Assembly: GCF_024609325.1 (NCBI RefSeq)
Contig: NZ_JANHMQ010000001.1
Coordinates: 62,001-126,000 of the forward strand
Reading direction: 5' to 3'
Source: Geothrix fuzhouensis
GTDB taxonomy: Bacteria > Acidobacteriota > Holophagae > Holophagales > Holophagaceae
Length of the DNA stretch: 64,000 nucleotides
Shown here: positions 1-8,301 of the stretch, in pieces
Layout of the letters: every line of letters starts with the position of its first letter
How positions within the stretch are numbered: position 1 is the stretch's first letter
Program-made: the position numbers and the translations under genes
Notes under the pieces: model-generated
Told to the model about the DNA's origin: nothing
Databases searched by the model: none
Seen by the model: only the letters and a program-made list of their open reading frames with translations

Positions 1-831
1 GCCGCCAACCCCCTGGCCCAGAAGCTGGCGGGGGATCTCAAGGTGAACATCACCTGGGTCGGCTGGGCACTCGCGGCAGCAGTACCGGGCCTCGTGGCGC
101 TGCTGGTGATCCCCTACCTGATCTACCGGCTCCACCGGCCCGAGATCACGGAAACGCCCGGAGCGGTGGAAATGGCCAAGGGCCATCTGCGCGACCTCGG
201 CCCCATCAAGCGCCAGGAATGGGCGATGCTGGGCGTCTTCGTGATGCTGCTGGTGCTATGGATCTTCGCCAAGCAATTGGGCGACCTCAACCCCACCACC
301 TCTGCCCTGGCGGGTCTGGCGGTGCTCCTGCTGACCGGCGTTCTCAACTGGGATGACATCAAGGCCGAGACCGGCGCCTGGGACACCCTCGTGTGGTTCG
401 CGGCCCTGGTGATGATGGCCAGCTTCCTCAACAAGCTGGGCATGGTGCCCTGGTTCAGCAAGTCCATGGGCGGCATGGTGGCGGGCAAGGGCTGGATCGC
501 GGCCTTCCTGGTGCTGGCACTGGTCTACTTCTACAGCCACTACTTCTTCGCCAGCAACACGGCCCACGTGGCCTCGATGTACGCGGCCTTCCTCGGCGTG
601 TCCATCGTGGCCGGCGCACCGCCCGTGCTGGCGGCGCTGGTGCTCGCCTTTTTCAGCAACCTCTTCGCGGGCATGACCCACTACGGGACGGGGCCGGCGC
701 CGGTGCTCTTCGGGACGGGCTATGTGGAACTCGGCGCCTGGTGGCGGATTGGGCTCATCGTGAGCGTCGTGAACATCGTCATCTGGGTGGGCCTTGGCGG
801 CCTGTGGTGGAAGGTGCTGGGCCTCTGGTAG
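1..831 (+). CDS. DASS/SLC13-family anion (dicarboxylate) symporter, C-terminal part
   Basis: The reading frame is open from base 1, so the gene starts upstream of the window. The 276 visible residues are mostly hydrophobic membrane segments. Near the end is the stretch SNLFAGMTHYGTGPAPVLF, which matches the second substrate/sodium-binding loop of the divalent anion:sodium symporter (CitT/SLC13) family. Family members move di- or tricarboxylates across the inner membrane. The exact substrate cannot be read from this half. It converges on a Dcu-type dicarboxylate carrier, and a long palindrome lies between the two stops. A GTG at 43 is only an internal codon. Confidence 0.88.
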   Translation, partial: AANPLAQKLAGDLKVNITWVGWALAAAVPGLVALLVIPYLIYRLHRPEITETPGAVEMAKGHLRDLGPIKRQEWAMLGVFVMLLVLWIFAKQLGDLNPTTSALAGLAVLLLTGVLNWDDIKAETGAWDTLVWFAALVMMASFLNKLGMVPWFSKSMGGMVAGKGWIAAFLVLALVYFYSHYFFASNTAHVASMYAAFLGVSIVAGAPPVLAALVLAFFSNLFAGMTHYGTGPAPVLFGTGYVELGAWWRIGLIVSVVNIVIWVGLGGLWWKVLGLW

Positions 832-877
832 CTCCTACTCGCGGAAGACTCTTCTAGGGACTCCTGAAAAGAAAAGC

Positions 878-985
878 GGAACACTGAGAACACAGAAAAG
901 CACAGAGGACACAGAGAACAGCTATAGGGCTCCTTTCTGTGTCCTCATGTTTTGCTCTGTGTCTTCTGTGTTCCTGCTTTTTTGC
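878..985. terminator. Long imperfect palindrome between convergent carriers
   Basis: Two arms of about 45 bases (about 878-919 and 934-985) pair imperfectly. The arms are built from repeated CACAGAG/ACACAG words, with the left arm carrying CAGAGGACACAGAG and the right arm its approximate complement. A T-run (978-983) follows the right arm and an A-rich stretch precedes the left arm. The element can therefore end transcription from both sides. Its word composition resembles 'CTCTGTGTCCTCTGTG' repeats scattered in many environmental bacterial genomes, so it may also be a dispersed repeat. Confidence 0.6.
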
Positions 986-991
986 TACCGT

Positions 992-2329
992 TCAGGCGAA
1001 GATCCTCGACAACCCATAGGCGACGCAGGTGGAGACGCTGACGCCGATGAGGCCGGGGATCATGAAGCTGTGGTTGAGGAGGTACTTGCCGATCCGCGTG
1101 GTGCCGGTGCGGTCCATGTTGATGGCGGCGAGGTCGCTGGGGTAGAAGGCGAAGAAGAAGTAGGCGTAGCTGGCAGGGATGAGGCCCAGCAGCAAGTTCG
1201 TGGGCAGGCCCAGGGCGTAGCCGAAGGGCAGCATGATGGTGAGGGTGGCGGCCTGGCTCTTCACGAAGGCGGAGACGGCGAACATGGCGAGGGCGAAGGT
1301 CCAGGGGGCCACCTGTACCATGGCCTTGATGTGGGCCACCAGGTAGCCCTCGTTGGCCTTGATAAAGGTCTCGCTCATCCAGGCGATGCCGAAGATGGAG
1401 ACGACGGCGATCATGCCCGCAATGAAGACGCTGGAGCGGGCAATCTCGGGGGCCTTCACTTCGGTGGCGAACAGAATGAAGGCGCCGAAGGCCAGCATGA
1501 TGACCTGCACCACCGTGGTCATGGGGATGGGCTTGCCGTTGGCCATGGGCAGCAGCCCGGGCTTGAGGGCGATGAGCACGATGGTGAGGACACCAGCGAA
1601 GAAGAGGCCCACGGAGAGCTTGGCCTTGAAGGGGATCACCTTGTCCAGGGTGGTGACGTCGCCTTCCAGGCCCTTGGCGAAGTCGGGATCCTTCATGCGC
1701 TCGAGGAACTCGAGGTCCTGGTCCAGCTCCTTGCCGCGGTTGAAGCTCCAGGCTGCAGCGGCCAGCACGCCGATGATGCCGGCCGGCAGGGTGATGCGCA
1801 CGATGTCGAAAAGACCTACCGGGTGGCCGTTCTTGGCGGCCATGGCCAGGAAGGTGGTGACGGCGGCGGCCACGGGACTGGCGGTGATGCCCATCTGGGA
1901 GGCGACGCTGGAGATGGCCATGGGGCGCTCGGGCCGGATGCGGGTCTTGAGGGCCACGTCGGAGATGACCGGCAGCAGCGCGTAGACCGCGTGCCCGGTG
2001 CCCACGCAGACCGTGAGGAAGAAGGTAGAGAGCGGGGCCAGGATGGTCACGTATTTGGGGTGGGCCCGGAGCAGCCGCTCCGTGAGCTGCACCAGGTAGT
2101 CGAGGCCGCCCGCCACCTGGAGGGTGGCCGAGGCCGTCACAACCGCCAGGATGATGAGCATGACGTCCACCGGCGGGGTGCCGGGGGCCACGCGGAAGAA
2201 GAGCACCAGCACGGCCACTCCCAGGCCGCCGATGAGGCCCAGGGCGACACCGCCCTTGCGGATGCCGATCAGGATGGCACCCAGGACCAGGATGAATTGG
2301 ATCCAAAACATGAAAGCAGGGGATATCAC
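992..2329 (-). CDS. Anaerobic C4-dicarboxylate carrier, Dcu family
   Basis: This 445-residue, almost wholly hydrophobic protein has the length and segment pattern of DcuA/DcuB. Those carriers exchange fumarate, malate, aspartate and succinate across the inner membrane during fumarate respiration. Recognisable family stretches are VGTGHAVYALLPVI, SQMGITASPVAAA and the C-terminal YPSDLAAINMDRTGTTRIGKY. I chose the GTG start at 2329 because GAGGAGAAG sits six bases upstream. A perfect TGGTCTGACCA palindrome lies 26-36 bases upstream and probably binds a GntR-type regulator. DcuA and DcuB cannot be told apart with certainty here. Confidence 0.9.
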   Translation of the reverse strand: MISPAFMFWIQFILVLGAILIGIRKGGVALGLIGGLGVAVLVLFFRVAPGTPPVDVMLIILAVVTASATLQVAGGLDYLVQLTERLLRAHPKYVTILAPLSTFFLTVCVGTGHAVYALLPVISDVALKTRIRPERPMAISSVASQMGITASPVAAAVTTFLAMAAKNGHPVGLFDIVRITLPAGIIGVLAAAAWSFNRGKELDQDLEFLERMKDPDFAKGLEGDVTTLDKVIPFKAKLSVGLFFAGVLTIVLIALKPGLLPMANGKPIPMTTVVQVIMLAFGAFILFATEVKAPEIARSSVFIAGMIAVVSIFGIAWMSETFIKANEGYLVAHIKAMVQVAPWTFALAMFAVSAFVKSQAATLTIMLPFGYALGLPTNLLLGLIPASYAYFFFAFYPSDLAAINMDRTGTTRIGKYLLNHSFMIPGLIGVSVSTCVAYGLSRIFA

Positions 2330-2354
2330 TGACTTCTCCTCGAAAAGAGGTCGG

Positions 2355-2365
2355 TGGTCTGACCA
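2355..2365. promoter_or_regulatory. TGGTCTGACCA operator-like palindrome upstream of dcu
   Basis: An 11-base perfect inverted repeat, TGGTC-T-GACCA, sits 26-36 bases upstream of the dcu start codon. It fits the TGGT...ACCA pattern bound by FadR/PdhR/LldR-type GntR regulators, a family-level inference. The 10-mer TGGTCAGACC on the minus strand recurs upstream of livK. Further upstream, TTGACCATTCTTGACCA (2397-2413, minus strand) supplies possible -35 elements. Confidence 0.45.
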
Positions 2366-2520
2366 TCGAACCTATGACGAATGGTAGCAGATGAAGTGGT
2401 CAAGAATGGTCAAAGGCGATGGTGGGGTGTGGAATGCGTCACAGGGTGGTTTCGAGCTGGCAGCCTGAAGGCCAGTGGTTTCAACCGCTTCCTGGAGTAG
2501 GCCTGGGGGAGGAGGGTAGG

Positions 2521-3909
2521 ATGGCGGAATCCGGACGCCCCTTGAGCCCTCTTCCATTCCACCTCGTGACCCTCACGCATCCCACCTGGGGGGCAGCCCT
2601 GGCCTGCGCGAAGCACCTGCCGGAGGACGCCCTGCCGGAACTGCGCCTGGACCTGTTCCCCGAGGCGCATCCCGAGGCCCTGGTGGCCGCCCTGGGGGGC
2701 CGCTGCCTGGTGACCTGCCGCCGGCAGTCGGAGGGCGGCCGCTGGCCGGACGCGGACGACGCGGGCCGCGTCGCCCACCTGCTCCGCACCCTGAAGGCCC
2801 GTCCAGCCTGGGTGGACCTGGAGTGGGAGCTGCCTGTGCCGGCGAGCCTTCAGGCCGCCAGGCCCGACGTGCAGGTGCTGCGCTCAGTCCATGTGGCGCC
2901 CGGTGTTTTCGATCTGGAGCGGCGCCTGGCGGCCCTGCCCGACGGCGACGCCTTCAAGTGGGTGGGTTGGGCCGGACGCCTGGGGGACAGTGGCCGACTG
3001 CGGCCAGCCCTCGCCTGGGCCCGTGAGCACGGGATCGCCTTCTCCGCCTTTCTCATGGGGCCGAAGGGCCTCGTCAGCCGCGCCCTGCAGCGGGCCTGGG
3101 GTGGGGCCTTCACCTACGCCGCGCCAGACGACGGTCCCGCGGCGGCGCCGGGTCAGCTCCCCTTGGCGACCCTCCGGGCCTGGCGCTGCGAGCACCTCCA
3201 CCGGGGCCACGGCCTCTGCGGCGTCATCGGGGATCCCGTGCTGCACTCCCGGGGTCCAGCCTTCCACAATCCTCGATTCCAGCAGGCGGGCAAGGATCTG
3301 GTATACATTCCGCTGCTGTGCGGTGACGCCGATGAGGCCGTGGAGGCCCTGGAGGCGCTCGGCATCCTGGGGCTCAGCATCACCGCGCCTCTCAAGCTGT
3401 CCCTGCCGCAGGCCCTCGGCCTGAAAGGCCCCCTGAATACCCTCTGGCGCCGGGCGTCTGGACAGCCCTGGCGGGGGGCCAATACGGATGCGGAAGCGCT
3501 TGGACAGTCGTTGTCGAAGCTGGCTCCAGGTCCGGTGCTGCTCCTCGGCGGTGGCGGTGTGGGCCGCACGAGCCGCGAGGTGCTGGAAGCCGCGGGCCGC
3601 CCCGTCCTCCAAGTCTCGCGTCAAGCACCCACCACCTCGGCCACCGTGGCCGCTTTCGCACCCGTGGGCGTGGTGCAGGCCACCAGCCTGGGAATGGCGC
3701 CGGAAGATCCCCCGCCTTTCCCCGACCTCCTGCAGGCCACGCTCCCCAGCGCCCGCTGGGCCCTGGAGTGGATCTACAAGGAGGACACCGCCTTCGTGAC
3801 CTGGGCCCGCAAGGCCGGTCTGGATCTGGTCTCCGGCGCGGCCCTTTTCGAAGCCCAGGCGGAAGGCCAGAGCCGCCGGTTCATTGAAGGCTGCGGGGGA
3901 CCAAGCTGA
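2521..3909 (+). CDS. aroDE: Bifunctional 3-dehydroquinate dehydratase / shikimate dehydrogenase
   Basis: This 462-residue fusion carries out two consecutive steps of the shikimate pathway, dehydroquinate to dehydroshikimate to shikimate. Residues 1 to about 220 are a type I dehydroquinase. They show ELRLD, VTCRRQSEGG, a His in RSVHVAP, the Schiff-base Lys in FKWVGWAG and the closing FLMGPKGLVSRAL. The rest is AroE-like: GVIGDPVLHS, catalytic Lys in SITAPLK, NTD, the nucleotide loop GGGGVGRTSREVL, ATSLGM and the terminal LFEAQAEGQSRRF. The usual second Ser of the AroE SxS motif is Gly here (HSRGPAFHN). The start at 2521 has GGAGGA upstream; the frame is also open further upstream to 2419. Confidence 0.93.
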   Translation: MAESGRPLSPLPFHLVTLTHPTWGAALACAKHLPEDALPELRLDLFPEAHPEALVAALGGRCLVTCRRQSEGGRWPDADDAGRVAHLLRTLKARPAWVDLEWELPVPASLQAARPDVQVLRSVHVAPGVFDLERRLAALPDGDAFKWVGWAGRLGDSGRLRPALAWAREHGIAFSAFLMGPKGLVSRALQRAWGGAFTYAAPDDGPAAAPGQLPLATLRAWRCEHLHRGHGLCGVIGDPVLHSRGPAFHNPRFQQAGKDLVYIPLLCGDADEAVEALEALGILGLSITAPLKLSLPQALGLKGPLNTLWRRASGQPWRGANTDAEALGQSLSKLAPGPVLLLGGGGVGRTSREVLEAAGRPVLQVSRQAPTTSATVAAFAPVGVVQATSLGMAPEDPPPFPDLLQATLPSARWALEWIYKEDTAFVTWARKAGLDLVSGAALFEAQAEGQSRRFIEGCGGPS

Positions 3910-3949
3910 CAGCCGCCAGCTGATAGCTAATAGCTGATAGCTTCTACCT

Positions 3950-5203
3950 ATGGACCTCCTGCTCGTCGAGGACAAGGACAGCTTCCGGCGCCTGCTCACC
4001 CAGGCGCTGGAGGGTTCGGCCTGGTCCGTGCGGGCCGTGGCGGATCCACAGGAGGCGCTGCGGGCCCTGGAGGCGGCGCCTTCTCATGTGCTGGTCACGG
4101 ACCTGCGGCTGCCGGGCATGAGCGGGCTGGAGCTGATCCGGCGGGCCCGCCAGCTGGATCCCACCCTCCGGGTGGTCCTGATGTCTGCCTTCGGAGAGCC
4201 CCGGGACATCGTGGAGGCCATGCGCCTGGGTGCGGAGGACTTCCTGCCCAAGCCCTTCGATCTGGAGGTCTTCCTGGCCCTGCTGGACCGTCTGCGGGCC
4301 CTGGTGGGCGCGCCGCCCCCGGACCCTGCCGAGCCCTGGATCGCCCACAGCACTCCCATGCAGGCCCTCGACCAGGCCTTGCGCCGGGCGGCGGGTACCG
4401 CGCTGCCGGTGCTCTTCGTGGGAGAGCACGGAGCTGGGAAAGGCCGCTCCGCCCGGCGCCTGCACACCCTCCGGCATCCTGGAGCGCCCTACCTGAGTCT
4501 GGCCGCGGCCACCCTGGGCTCCGAAGGGCCGGATCCGGGGATACTGCAGCTGGTGCAAGGAGGGAGCCTGTATTTGGCGGGGTTGGAACACCTGGCGCCC
4601 GAGGCGGCGGCGCCCCTGGCCCGGATCATCGACAAGGTCGGTTCGGGATTCCATTGGATGGCCGGGCTGGACGCTGGCGCGACGCTGGCCCCGGACCTGG
4701 CCCAGCGCCTGGGTTCCCTCGAGTTGCGGGTGCCACCGCTGCGTGAGCGCCGGGAAGACCTTCTGGCCTTGGCCAAAGCGCTGCTGGAACGGCACACCCG
4801 CCGGGAGGGCCGCCCGGCGCCTTGGCTTGAGCGGCCGGCCGAACGCCAGCTGCTTGACTATGCCTGGCCCGGGAACGTACGGGAGCTGGAGGCGTTGTTG
4901 AGCCGGACCCTGGGCCTTTCGGATGGGCCCGCCATTCGGGCGTTTCCGGATCTGGAGTTGGGGTGTTCGGAGCTCTTGAGCCTGCCCTGGCCCGAACGAG
5001 GGCCCCTGGACGCGATGGTGCGGGCCGCGTCGCGGTCTGCGGAGGCCCAGCTGCTTCGGCGCACTCTGGCTCAGGCCGACGGCGACCTCCCACGGGCGGC
5101 GGAGCTGCTTGGTCTCACGCTGCGAAGCCTGGCTCAGCGCTTGCGGGACCAGGGCATCCCTCTCGAAGATAGAGACAGCCCCGTGCCCCGGAAGGCCCCA
5201 TGA
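3950..5203 (+). CDS. NtrC-like response regulator with degraded AAA+ domain
   Basis: The 417 residues have the order receiver (1-120), AAA+ (about 130-340), Fis-type helix-turn-helix (about 375-410). The receiver is intact: acidic pocket E7/D8, phospho-acceptor D51 in VTDLRLPG, and Lys in FLPKPF. The AAA+ domain keeps a P-loop (GEHGAGKGRS), PPLRERREDL and YAWPGNVREL. It has no GAFTGA loop, and Walker B reads GGSLYLAGLEHL where active sigma-54 activators have GGTLFLDEI. It is therefore unlikely to remodel sigma-54 polymerase and may act as a phosphorylation-controlled DNA-binding protein. No clear ribosome site precedes the ATG; two copies of AGCTGATAGCT lie there instead. It overlaps the MoxR gene by four bases. 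Confidence 0.85.
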   Translation: MDLLLVEDKDSFRRLLTQALEGSAWSVRAVADPQEALRALEAAPSHVLVTDLRLPGMSGLELIRRARQLDPTLRVVLMSAFGEPRDIVEAMRLGAEDFLPKPFDLEVFLALLDRLRALVGAPPPDPAEPWIAHSTPMQALDQALRRAAGTALPVLFVGEHGAGKGRSARRLHTLRHPGAPYLSLAAATLGSEGPDPGILQLVQGGSLYLAGLEHLAPEAAAPLARIIDKVGSGFHWMAGLDAGATLAPDLAQRLGSLELRVPPLRERREDLLALAKALLERHTRREGRPAPWLERPAERQLLDYAWPGNVRELEALLSRTLGLSDGPAIRAFPDLELGCSELLSLPWPERGPLDAMVRAASRSAEAQLLRRTLAQADGDLPRAAELLGLTLRSLAQRLRDQGIPLEDRDSPVPRKAP

Positions 5204-6183
5204 CCCCGGATCCAGCCCAGACTCCTCCCGTCCTCGCCCCACCGGTGCGGTCACCGGAAGGCATCCGTCCCGCCGCCCGGGCTGGCCTCGTGGCGCTCCA
5301 GGCCGTGGTGGTCGGGAAGGATACCCAGGTGCGGCGGGCCTTCGCGGCCCTCCTGGCCGGGGGTCACGTGCTGTTGGAGGATCTGCCGGGGGTGGGCAAG
5401 ACCACACTGGCGAAGGGCTTGTCCCGCATTCTTGGCGGCAGCTTCCAGCGGGTGCAGGGTACGAACGATCTGCTGCCCTCGGATCTGCTGGGCGTGCACC
5501 TCTGGGACGCCAAGGAACAGGCCTTCCGGTTCCAGCCGGGTCCAGTCTTCTGTCAGGTGCTGCTGCTGGACGAACTGAATCGCATCGGCCCCAAGACTCA
5601 GAGCGCCATGCTGGAGGCCATGGTCGAGGGGCAGGTGACGCTGGATCGCAGCACCCATCCCCTTCCGGACCCCTTCTTCGTCATCGCCACCCAGAACCCC
5701 ATGGATCACGCAGGCACCTTCCCCCTGCCGGAAAGCCAGCTCGACCGCTTCTCCTGCTCCCTGCACCTGGGCTACCCGGACCGCGAGGCGGAGCGGCGCA
5801 TCCTGAAGGGGGAGGCCGGTTCTGAGCGCCTGAATGCGCTGCACCCGGCCCTGGACCTGGATGGCTGGCGGCAGGCCCGGGCCGCGGTGCGGGCCGTTCG
5901 GGTGTCAGAGGCGGTGATGGACTACGCGGAGCGGATGGTGGATCGCATCCGGACTGGCGGCGGCTTCTGTTCCACCCGCGCGGTCAAGCATTGGCTCGGG
6001 CTGGCCCAGGCCGAAGCGTGGCTGGATGGGCGCGACTTCATCACGCCGGACGACTTGCAGTCCACCCTGGCAGACACCATGGCCCATCGCGGCAGCCTGG
6101 ACGACCGGCGCCTCAACCGCACCGATCGGCGGGAGCAACTCGCCCGTCTGCTCAAGGATCTGCCCGTGGGGTGGGCAGGATGA
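5200..6183 (+). CDS. MoxR-family AAA+ ATPase
   Basis: At 327 residues this matches the MoxR family, ATPases that act as chaperones or activators for partner proteins. Visible motifs are Walker A DLPGVGKTTLAKGL, Walker B LLLDELNR, IATQNPMDHAGTFPLPESQLDRF (sensor 1 and Arg finger region) and a C-terminal lid helical region with STRAVKHWL. The usual partners, a DUF58 protein and VWA proteins, are not next door. It sits between the NtrC-like gene (ATGA overlap) and a RodZ-like gene (ATGA overlap), so the three are probably translationally coupled. Confidence 0.92.
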   Translation: MTPDPAQTPPVLAPPVRSPEGIRPAARAGLVALQAVVVGKDTQVRRAFAALLAGGHVLLEDLPGVGKTTLAKGLSRILGGSFQRVQGTNDLLPSDLLGVHLWDAKEQAFRFQPGPVFCQVLLLDELNRIGPKTQSAMLEAMVEGQVTLDRSTHPLPDPFFVIATQNPMDHAGTFPLPESQLDRFSCSLHLGYPDREAERRILKGEAGSERLNALHPALDLDGWRQARAAVRAVRVSEAVMDYAERMVDRIRTGGGFCSTRAVKHWLGLAQAEAWLDGRDFITPDDLQSTLADTMAHRGSLDDRRLNRTDRREQLARLLKDLPVGWAG

Positions 6184-6998
6184 GAGAGGATGAGACCGTC
6201 GGCCAGCTCCTGCGGGATGCCCGCGTGGCCAAGGGGCTATCCCGCGAGATCCTGGCGGTGGAGCTGAAGCTGCCGCTGCGCCACATCGAGGCCATCGAAG
6301 CCGACGACTGGGCCGCCCTGCCGCCGGGGCGCCCCCGACCTCTGGCCCGGCAACTGGCTCTGCGTCTGGGGGTGGACCTGGATTTCCACACAGGCGCCTT
6401 CCAGACCGTGCCCGGCGTGAAGGAACTGGCGCCTCCAGACCCCAGGCAAGAACGGCTGGAGCGCATCGTCATGGGCCTCCTCACCGTGGCCTCGATCCTG
6501 GTGGCGGTCTGGCTGGTGGTGCCGGGCCCCAGCCTCAGTCGGAAGCCTTCTGCCAGCTACCTGACCACGCTTCCCAAGGCCATCCTGCCATCCCCGCCTC
6601 CGCCTTCCACCTCGCCTTATCCGGTGCTGGGCGAGTTGCTGCCAGAGGCACCACTCAACGACCAGGGTGTGCTGATCAGCCTGCGCTCTGTGGACACCTG
6701 TGAGGTGCGGCTGGAGCCCTCCCCGGAGTCAGGCGAGGCAGCCCAGACCCACACCCTGCGGGTTTCTGAACCCTGGCGGCTCCGAATGAAGGGACCCTTC
6801 ACCCTCAGCCTGGACAACGCCGGGGTGGTGAATGTGGAGGTGGCCGGTGTGCGCATTGCCCACGGTCAGAATGTGGGGGAAGCCTGGTCCGGTCGCTTCG
6901 ATGCCAGCGGTCATTGGCTCCAACCGATCCCGTCCCCAGCCCCTGAGCCAGTCGAACCGCAGCCACCCGATGACGAAGCAGACGGAACCCCACCATGA
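6180..6998 (+). CDS. RodZ-like helix-turn-helix membrane protein
   Basis: The 272 residues begin with a Cro/C1-type helix-turn-helix of the RodZ kind (about 1-70, ETVGQLLRDARVAKGLSREI). One membrane segment follows (about 96-118), then a Pro-rich stretch and a C-terminal beta domain like DUF4115. RodZ links the MreB cytoskeleton to the cell-wall machine. The small size and the lack of mreBCD nearby mean the cell-shape role is only inferred. The start at 6180 overlaps the MoxR stop as ATGA, and the end overlaps the next gene in the same way. Confidence 0.78.
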   Translation: MREDETVGQLLRDARVAKGLSREILAVELKLPLRHIEAIEADDWAALPPGRPRPLARQLALRLGVDLDFHTGAFQTVPGVKELAPPDPRQERLERIVMGLLTVASILVAVWLVVPGPSLSRKPSASYLTTLPKAILPSPPPPSTSPYPVLGELLPEAPLNDQGVLISLRSVDTCEVRLEPSPESGEAAQTHTLRVSEPWRLRMKGPFTLSLDNAGVVNVEVAGVRIAHGQNVGEAWSGRFDASGHWLQPIPSPAPEPVEPQPPDDEADGTPP

Positions 6999-8104
6999 GC
7001 ATGAATCCCATCGTCGAGCGTTTCCTGAAGGGCACCCTACCTGAGCCCATGGCCATGACTTTGGTGGGCGGGGGCCTGCCCGTCCCGACCAAGGATCTGC
7101 TCCATGCCTTGGCCCACGCCGCCCTCCAGGAGACGCCCTATACCGCGCGCGCGCTTGAATGCTTCGGCTCGATGTCTGAGTCCATGCTTGCTGGAATCCT
7201 GCTGGAGCCGATGGATCCACCCAAGCCCCTGCAGCTGGTGCTCTGCCACCGAAGGGAGCCGGCCCTGCTGGAGGAGGCTCTCCTGAACCCATCGCTGACG
7301 GCGGAGATCATGGAGGCCTCGGTTCCCAGCCTGCCGGGTTCGGTGCTGGAGATCGTACTGAACAACCAGGTGATGTGGATCGAGCGGCCGAGGATTCTCG
7401 ATTTGCTGGAAGAACATCCCGAAGGCGAGTACGTCATCAAGCGCCGGGTGAACGAGTACCGGTTCGATGTGCTGCGCCTGATCCCGGAAGAGGTGAAGAA
7501 GGAGCGCCTGGAGATCCTCGACGAGGTGCAGGCCGGACACTTGGACAAGGCCTGGGCCGAACTGCCCCTGCCCAAGGAGAAGTCTAAGGAGGAGGCCGAC
7601 GCGGAGATCGAATCCGAGGAGATGGCCGCCGAACGCCGCCTGCTGGCCCAGAAACCCCTGGTGGATGACCAGGGCCAGGAGATCGTCCTCACCCTCTCGC
7701 AGCGCGTGGCGAGGCTCCGGACCAACCAGAAGATCATGCTCGCGATTAAGGGCGGCAAGGAGGAGCGCACCATCCTCATCCGCGAGGCCAACCGCCTCAT
7801 CCAGGTGAATGTTATGCGGAATGGCCGGATCACGGAAGGCGAGGTGGCCTACATTGCGCAGATGCGCACCGTAAACGACGAGGTGCTGCGGATCATCGCG
7901 GGCAACCGCGATTGGATGAAGAAATACACCATCACCAAGGCCCTGGTCCTGAACCCCCGCACGCCGCTCCCGCTGGCCATGACCCACTTCAAGCGGCTGC
8001 TCGAAAGCGACATGAAGCTGTTGGTGAAGGATCGCAACGTCGCCGAACTCCTGCGTCGCGAAGCCAAGCGGTTCCTGGAACAGAAGTCGCAGGGGAAGGG
8101 GTAG
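6995..8104 (+). CDS. Conserved protein of unknown function, helical repeat type
   Basis: This 369-residue soluble protein has no signal peptide or membrane segment. The first part is helical, then comes an acidic, Glu/Lys-rich stretch (about 190-215). The most conserved-looking part is about 230-340, with NQKIMLAIKGGKEERTILIR, ITEGEVAYIAQMRTVNDEVL and IAGNRDWMKKYTITKALVLN. I recall very similar blocks in uncharacterised proteins of Acidobacteriota and delta-proteobacteria, which suggest HEAT-like helical pairs. It is the last gene of the 3950-8104 operon and ends before a strong hairpin. Function is unknown. Confidence 0.7.
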   Translation: MSMNPIVERFLKGTLPEPMAMTLVGGGLPVPTKDLLHALAHAALQETPYTARALECFGSMSESMLAGILLEPMDPPKPLQLVLCHRREPALLEEALLNPSLTAEIMEASVPSLPGSVLEIVLNNQVMWIERPRILDLLEEHPEGEYVIKRRVNEYRFDVLRLIPEEVKKERLEILDEVQAGHLDKAWAELPLPKEKSKEEADAEIESEEMAAERRLLAQKPLVDDQGQEIVLTLSQRVARLRTNQKIMLAIKGGKEERTILIREANRLIQVNVMRNGRITEGEVAYIAQMRTVNDEVLRIIAGNRDWMKKYTITKALVLNPRTPLPLAMTHFKRLLESDMKLLVKDRNVAELLRREAKRFLEQKSQGKG

Positions 8105-8140
8105 GGCACCCTCCGTTTCAGCCCCAGTCTTCCTCCATCT

Positions 8141-8182
8141 CCAAATCAGAAGGCCCGCCATTCGGCGGGCCTTCTGATTTGG
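8141..8182. terminator. Perfect 19-bp hairpin, bidirectional terminator
   Basis: Bases 8141-8159 and 8164-8182 are perfect reverse complements around the 4-base loop ATTC. On both sides the outer part of the stem is AT-rich (CCAAATCAGAAGG). It ends the + strand operon. On the minus strand it begins exactly with the CCA of the tRNA-Gly gene. Confidence 0.8.
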
Positions 8183-8254
8183 AGCGGGCGATCGGGATTG
8201 AACCGACGACATTCAGCTTGGGAAGCTGACGTTCTACCACTGAACTACGCCCGC
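8180..8254 (-). tRNA. tRNA-Gly(CCC)
   Basis: On the minus strand a full cloverleaf can be drawn. The acceptor is GCGGGCG pairing with CGCCCGC. The anticodon stem TCAGC/GCTGA encloses TTCCCAA, giving anticodon CCC. The T-arm contains GGTTCAATCCC. The discriminator is T and CCA is encoded (8182-8180). Those CCA bases are also the first bases of the downstream terminator stem. Confidence 0.95.
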
Positions 8255-8301
8255 GGCAGGGGTCCATCCTAGCGCAAGTGCGGGCCGGGGGCCAACCCTG
8301 G

